A program made the translations under genes and the position numbers. Source: Solimicrobium sp040544425 (GTDB lineage: Bacteria > Pseudomonadota > Gammaproteobacteria > Burkholderiales > Burkholderiaceae_D). Taken from it: DNA of 26,055 nt. The notes beneath the pieces are model-generated. The model saw only the letters and a program-made list of their open reading frames with translations. It was not told where the DNA came from and searched no databases. This document shows, piece after piece, positions 23,604-26,055 of this stretch (positions are counted from its first letter, which is position 1; the number at the start of each line of letters is the position of its first letter). The stretch is from the NCBI GenBank assembly GCA_040544425.1, contig JBEONO010000029.1:1-26055 (forward strand), given 5' to 3'.

Positions 23604-25163
23604 TTGAACGAAAGGCCGGTTTTGCATAGTGTTCTTGCACGTTGCCCTTCCTGGGCACTTTTTTTATGTGCTTTCGTACTCGGTGCGATCAACGTGTTTG
23701 CGTTTGCGCCGCTCAGTCTTTGGCCATTGCAGTTGCTCGGTCTGTCGGCGCTGTTCACTTTGCTGTATCACAGTAGCAGCGCTCTGCGCATGATGCAACT
23801 GAGCTGGTTGTATTGTGCCGCCTGGCTGTTTTTTGGCGTCACGTGGTTAACTGTGACGATGTATCGTTACGGCGATATGCCGGTGTGGTTGTCGTTTGCC
23901 TGCGTCGCCCTGTTCTCCGGCGCTCTGGCGCTCATTCCGGCACTGCTGATGGGGTTGGCTGCACGCCTGCGGACCCGGTATGTCCTGGCGCCATGGATGT
24001 GCTGTCTGGTACTGTTTCCAACTTTATGGAGTTTGGCCGAGTGGACCAGAGGCTGGATATTTACCGGTTTCCCCTGGCTGGTTTCCGGCTATGCGCATAA
24101 TGTCAGCCCACTGGTCGGCTTCGCGCCGATCATTGGTGTGTATGGCATCAGCTGGCTGGCCTCGATGATTGCCGGTTGCCTGGTGTTGATTCTGGAACGC
24201 CAACGCGTTTACGCGCTCTTGATAGTGGGTATCTGCATCGCAGGCGGGGCTCTGCATTTTGTGTCCTGGACCCAGCCGTCCGGCGCGCCGCTGACGGTGC
24301 GGCTATTGCAGGGCAATATCGATCAGCAGGTCAAATTTGAACGCGAACATCTGATCGACTCACTGCAGTTTTATCATGACGCGATCATGGAAAAGCCGGC
24401 CGATTTTATTGTCTCGCCTGAATCTGCATTGCCCATAATCAGGCAGGCATTACCGGCCGGGTACCTGGACGGCATACAGAAATTTGCGACCGAGACCAAC
24501 AGCACCGTTGCGCTGGGAATGTTCAGCAACGATGGCCCGGACCTCTACGCCAACAGCGTGATCAGTATCAATCCAGTGCCGCAAAAACTGGAGTACCGCT
24601 ACGACAAACATCATCTCGTACCGTTTGGCGAATTCATTCCGAAAGGGTTCGCCTGGTTTTATGCCTACATGCATATCCCCATGGGTGACCAACAGCGCGG
24701 GCCTCTGCTGGCCTCGCCGTTCCCGGTGAAAGATCAGCAGGTTTTACCGAATATCTGCTACGAAGATGTGTTTGGAGAAGAAATTGCCAGCAGAATTTCG
24801 TACGCTTATTTTGCGCACAAAGCGGTGCCGACGATCTTGCTGAACATGACGAATATTGCCTGGTTCGGCGACACCTGGGTCATGCCGCAACACGTGCAGA
24901 TCACACAGATGCGCACACTCGAAACCGGTCGCCCCATGCTGCGCGCAACCAATACTGGCGTAACGACTTTGGTCGATGCGCAGGGCCGGGTAGTCAAACA
25001 GCTGGCATCTTATGTGCGCGGTAAATTGGAAGTGACCGTGCAGGGATACCAGGGCCTGACACCTTATATCGTGTGCGGAAATTATTTATGGCTTGGGCTG
25101 ATGAGCCTGTTCGCCCTGATCGCCCGGATCTTTCCGTTACGCGTCAAAAAATCCAAATCATAA
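23604..25163 (+). CDS. lnt: Apolipoprotein N-acyltransferase
   Basis: This inner-membrane enzyme adds the third acyl chain to the N-terminal cysteine of lipoproteins. It has 519 residues. About seven hydrophobic segments lie in residues 15-225 and one at the C-terminus (about 485-510). The periplasmic nitrilase-like domain (about 230-480) carries the catalytic triad: Glu273 in VSPESALP, Lys335 in YDKHHLVPFGEF and Cys385 in NICYEDVFGEE, at positions close to those in E. coli. The start is a TTG at 23604; a second TTG at 23622 has a better ribosome site (GAAAGG) and may be the true one. It is the last gene of the run from miaB, and its stop overlaps the stop of the convergent MarC gene by six bases. 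Confidence 0.97.
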   Translation: MNERPVLHSVLARCPSWALFLCAFVLGAINVFAFAPLSLWPLQLLGLSALFTLLYHSSSALRMMQLSWLYCAAWLFFGVTWLTVTMYRYGDMPVWLSFACVALFSGALALIPALLMGLAARLRTRYVLAPWMCCLVLFPTLWSLAEWTRGWIFTGFPWLVSGYAHNVSPLVGFAPIIGVYGISWLASMIAGCLVLILERQRVYALLIVGICIAGGALHFVSWTQPSGAPLTVRLLQGNIDQQVKFEREHLIDSLQFYHDAIMEKPADFIVSPESALPIIRQALPAGYLDGIQKFATETNSTVALGMFSNDGPDLYANSVISINPVPQKLEYRYDKHHLVPFGEFIPKGFAWFYAYMHIPMGDQQRGPLLASPFPVKDQQVLPNICYEDVFGEEIASRISYAYFAHKAVPTILLNMTNIAWFGDTWVMPQHVQITQMRTLETGRPMLRATNTGVTTLVDAQGRVVKQLASYVRGKLEVTVQGYQGLTPYIVCGNYLWLGLMSLFALIARIFPLRVKKSKS

Positions 25164-25832
25164 ACTCAGCAACTCAGGCCAGAAATGCGGATCATGGAGT
25201 AAATTGCCGATGCCGTTGATGACGAACTGCACGCCGATACAAATCAACAAAAATCCCATGATCCGGGAAGTAGCCTCAATACCTTCCGTGCCTAACAGTG
25301 AAGTGAGTCGCTCGGATGCGCGCAACACCAGCCACGCGATAAACGCGACCAGCAAAATTCCAATTACCACCGACAGGTATCCCAACCAGACCGGCAATTC
25401 GGTTTGACTGTGCACACCTGTTGACATCGAAATGACCACAGCAATGGAACCGGGACCTGAGAGTGTCGGCATCGCCAGCGGGCTGAATGAAATGTCGCGT
25501 TTGGCATTGATCTTTTGGTCATGCGCATGCTCGGCTGGCGGGAACAACATATTGAAGCCGAATTTGCAGACGATTAAGCCTCCGGCGATGCGCAGGCCCG
25601 GAATGGAAATGCTGAAAAAATCCATCAAGAGAGCACCGACCAGCAGAAACACCACCAGGATCGCGGCCATGTAGTAGCAAGCCCGTTTGACTTGTTTGGC
25701 GCGTTCTATCGGGGTGAGATGCGCGGCAATGCCGGGCAAAATTGCCACGGTTGTGAGCGGATTGGCGATCGGCAGTAAGGCCGAAATCGTGCCCAAAATT
25801 GTTGTGAACACCTCGAAAATAATTTGGTGCAT
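25158..25832 (-). CDS. MarC-family integral membrane protein
   Basis: A 224-residue protein of the MarC/UPF0056 family, which has six membrane helices and no established transport function; the old link to multiple antibiotic resistance is not supported for MarC itself. Typical segments are ALLPIANPLTTVAILPGIAAHL near the start, FGFNMLF, and FSPLAMPTLSGPGSIAVVISM in the centre, where the proline and glycine pattern is diagnostic. The start is ATG 25832 with GTGGAA upstream and a promoter at 25860-25888. It converges on lnt, with six bases shared by the two reading frames. No drug-efflux partner is seen. Confidence 0.95.
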   Translation of the reverse strand: MHQIIFEVFTTILGTISALLPIANPLTTVAILPGIAAHLTPIERAKQVKRACYYMAAILVVFLLVGALLMDFFSISIPGLRIAGGLIVCKFGFNMLFPPAEHAHDQKINAKRDISFSPLAMPTLSGPGSIAVVISMSTGVHSQTELPVWLGYLSVVIGILLVAFIAWLVLRASERLTSLLGTEGIEATSRIMGFLLICIGVQFVINGIGNLLHDPHFWPELLSL

Positions 25833-25859
25833 AAATTTTCCACTGGTTAGATTAAAGGG

Positions 25860-25888
25860 ATCATACTATGTTCACCCAAAACTACCAA
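25860..25888 (-). promoter_or_regulatory. Sigma-70 promoter for the MarC-family gene
   Basis: On the minus strand TTGGTA (25883-25888) and TATGAT (25860-25865) are separated by 17 bases and lie 28 bases before the ATG. An overlapping TAGTAT (25863-25868) is an alternative -10. Confidence 0.55.
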
Positions 25889-25960
25889 TTCGCCACCATC
25901 CAATAAAGAACCGATTGCGTACTGCCTTGTAGCCAAAGTTGTTCATCCATTTTAATAAAA

Positions 25961-25985
25961 GGCGGATTCAATTTCGAAGTGCAAC
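25961..25985. repeat. Probable right inverted repeat of the IS30 element
   Basis: GGCGGATTCAATTTCGAAGTGCAAC overlaps and follows the transposase stop; this is the position expected of the IS30-family terminal repeat. The other end is outside the window, so the pairing cannot be confirmed and the exact boundary is an inference. Confidence 0.4.
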
Positions 25986-26055
25986 CACATGTTGATGCGA
26001 TTGTAACTGTTTCATAAATACTTCGTGAGGCGTTTTAAAGCCGAGACATTTTCTG
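25968..26055 (-). mobile_element. IS30-family transposase, C-terminal end (cut by window edge)
   Basis: On the minus strand the last 28 codons and a TGA are in the window. They read RKCLGFKTPHEVF, then MKQLQ..HQHVVALRN. The R-K-x-L-G-[FY]-K-T-P-x-E-V-F pattern is the hallmark of the IS30-family C-terminus, just after the DDE domain, and VALR at the end is also typical. It is partial only because the window ends. The stop lies 135 bases upstream of the MarC-family start codon. Nothing here shows whether the element is intact. Confidence 0.85.

Noticed and set aside
25882..25950. 22-codon minus-strand frame (MDEQLWLQGSTQ...) between the MarC-family gene and the IS30 tail
   Set aside because: It could be the remnant of a gene cut by the insertion, but it is too short to support as a gene and overlaps the predicted MarC-family promoter.
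1..26055. CRISPR array, toxin-antitoxin pair, prophage genes or defence island
   Set aside because: No regularly spaced repeats, short co-directional toxin/antitoxin pairs, phage structural genes or recognisable defence enzymes were seen.

Overview
This window is chromosomal DNA from a Gram-negative proteobacterium, most probably a betaproteobacterium (Burkholderiales; an Oxalobacteraceae-like genome of moderate GC would fit). The first 70 bases are the 3' part of a 5S rRNA of the betaproteobacterial type. The blocks fau / slt-GST-cca and miaB-ybeZ-ybeY-corC-lnt are also arranged as in that class. Genus and species cannot be named from sequence reading alone. Almost everything is single-copy chromosomal gene content. 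The only mobile DNA seen is an IS30-type transposase tail at the right edge.

Layout. 1-113: end of an rRNA operon with a strong terminator. 234-1349: an unrecognised protein gene just behind the rRNA operon. 1383-5135 (-): a large soluble TPR-GAF-PAS-GGDEF-EAL cyclic-di-GMP protein. 5362-5703 (-): a small probable lipoprotein. 5826-7868 (-): a phenylalanine/tyrosine catabolic pair, hppD then phhA, ending in a clear terminator. 8002-8499 (+): a divergent Lrp/AsnC regulator sharing a control region that carries two near-identical TTGG...CCAA operator-like sites. 8503-10410 (-): a membrane Cache-GGDEF diguanylate cyclase. 10609-14497 (-): the slt-GST-cca run. 14852-15391 (+): fau. 15488-17143 (+): pgi. 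17453-18112 (+): an unrecognised two-helix, glycine-rich membrane protein followed by a hairpin terminator. 18369-18758 (+): a small exported protein. 18791-25163 (+): a tight run miaB-ybeZ-ybeY-(LpxH-like phosphoesterase)-corC-lnt. 25158-25832 (-): a MarC-family membrane protein, convergent with lnt and overlapping it by six bases. 25968-26055 (-): the truncated IS30 transposase.

How the genes work together. PhhA makes tyrosine from phenylalanine; after transamination, HppD turns 4-hydroxyphenylpyruvate into homogentisate, and the Lrp-type gene is the obvious candidate regulator. Two c-di-GMP enzymes lie on either side of this locus, one soluble and one with a periplasmic sensor domain. The miaB-lnt run joins tRNA modification, RNA/ribosome quality control (YbeZ/YbeY) and envelope functions (CorC, Lnt). 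The most notable departures from the ordinary are: the paired operator-like sites; a Cca whose HD phosphohydrolase site appears lost; the unrecognised genes at 234-1349 and 17453-18112; the phosphoesterase inside the ybeY-corC run; and the IS30 boundary. I see no CRISPR array, toxin-antitoxin pair, prophage or defence island, and no convincing undescribed multi-gene system.
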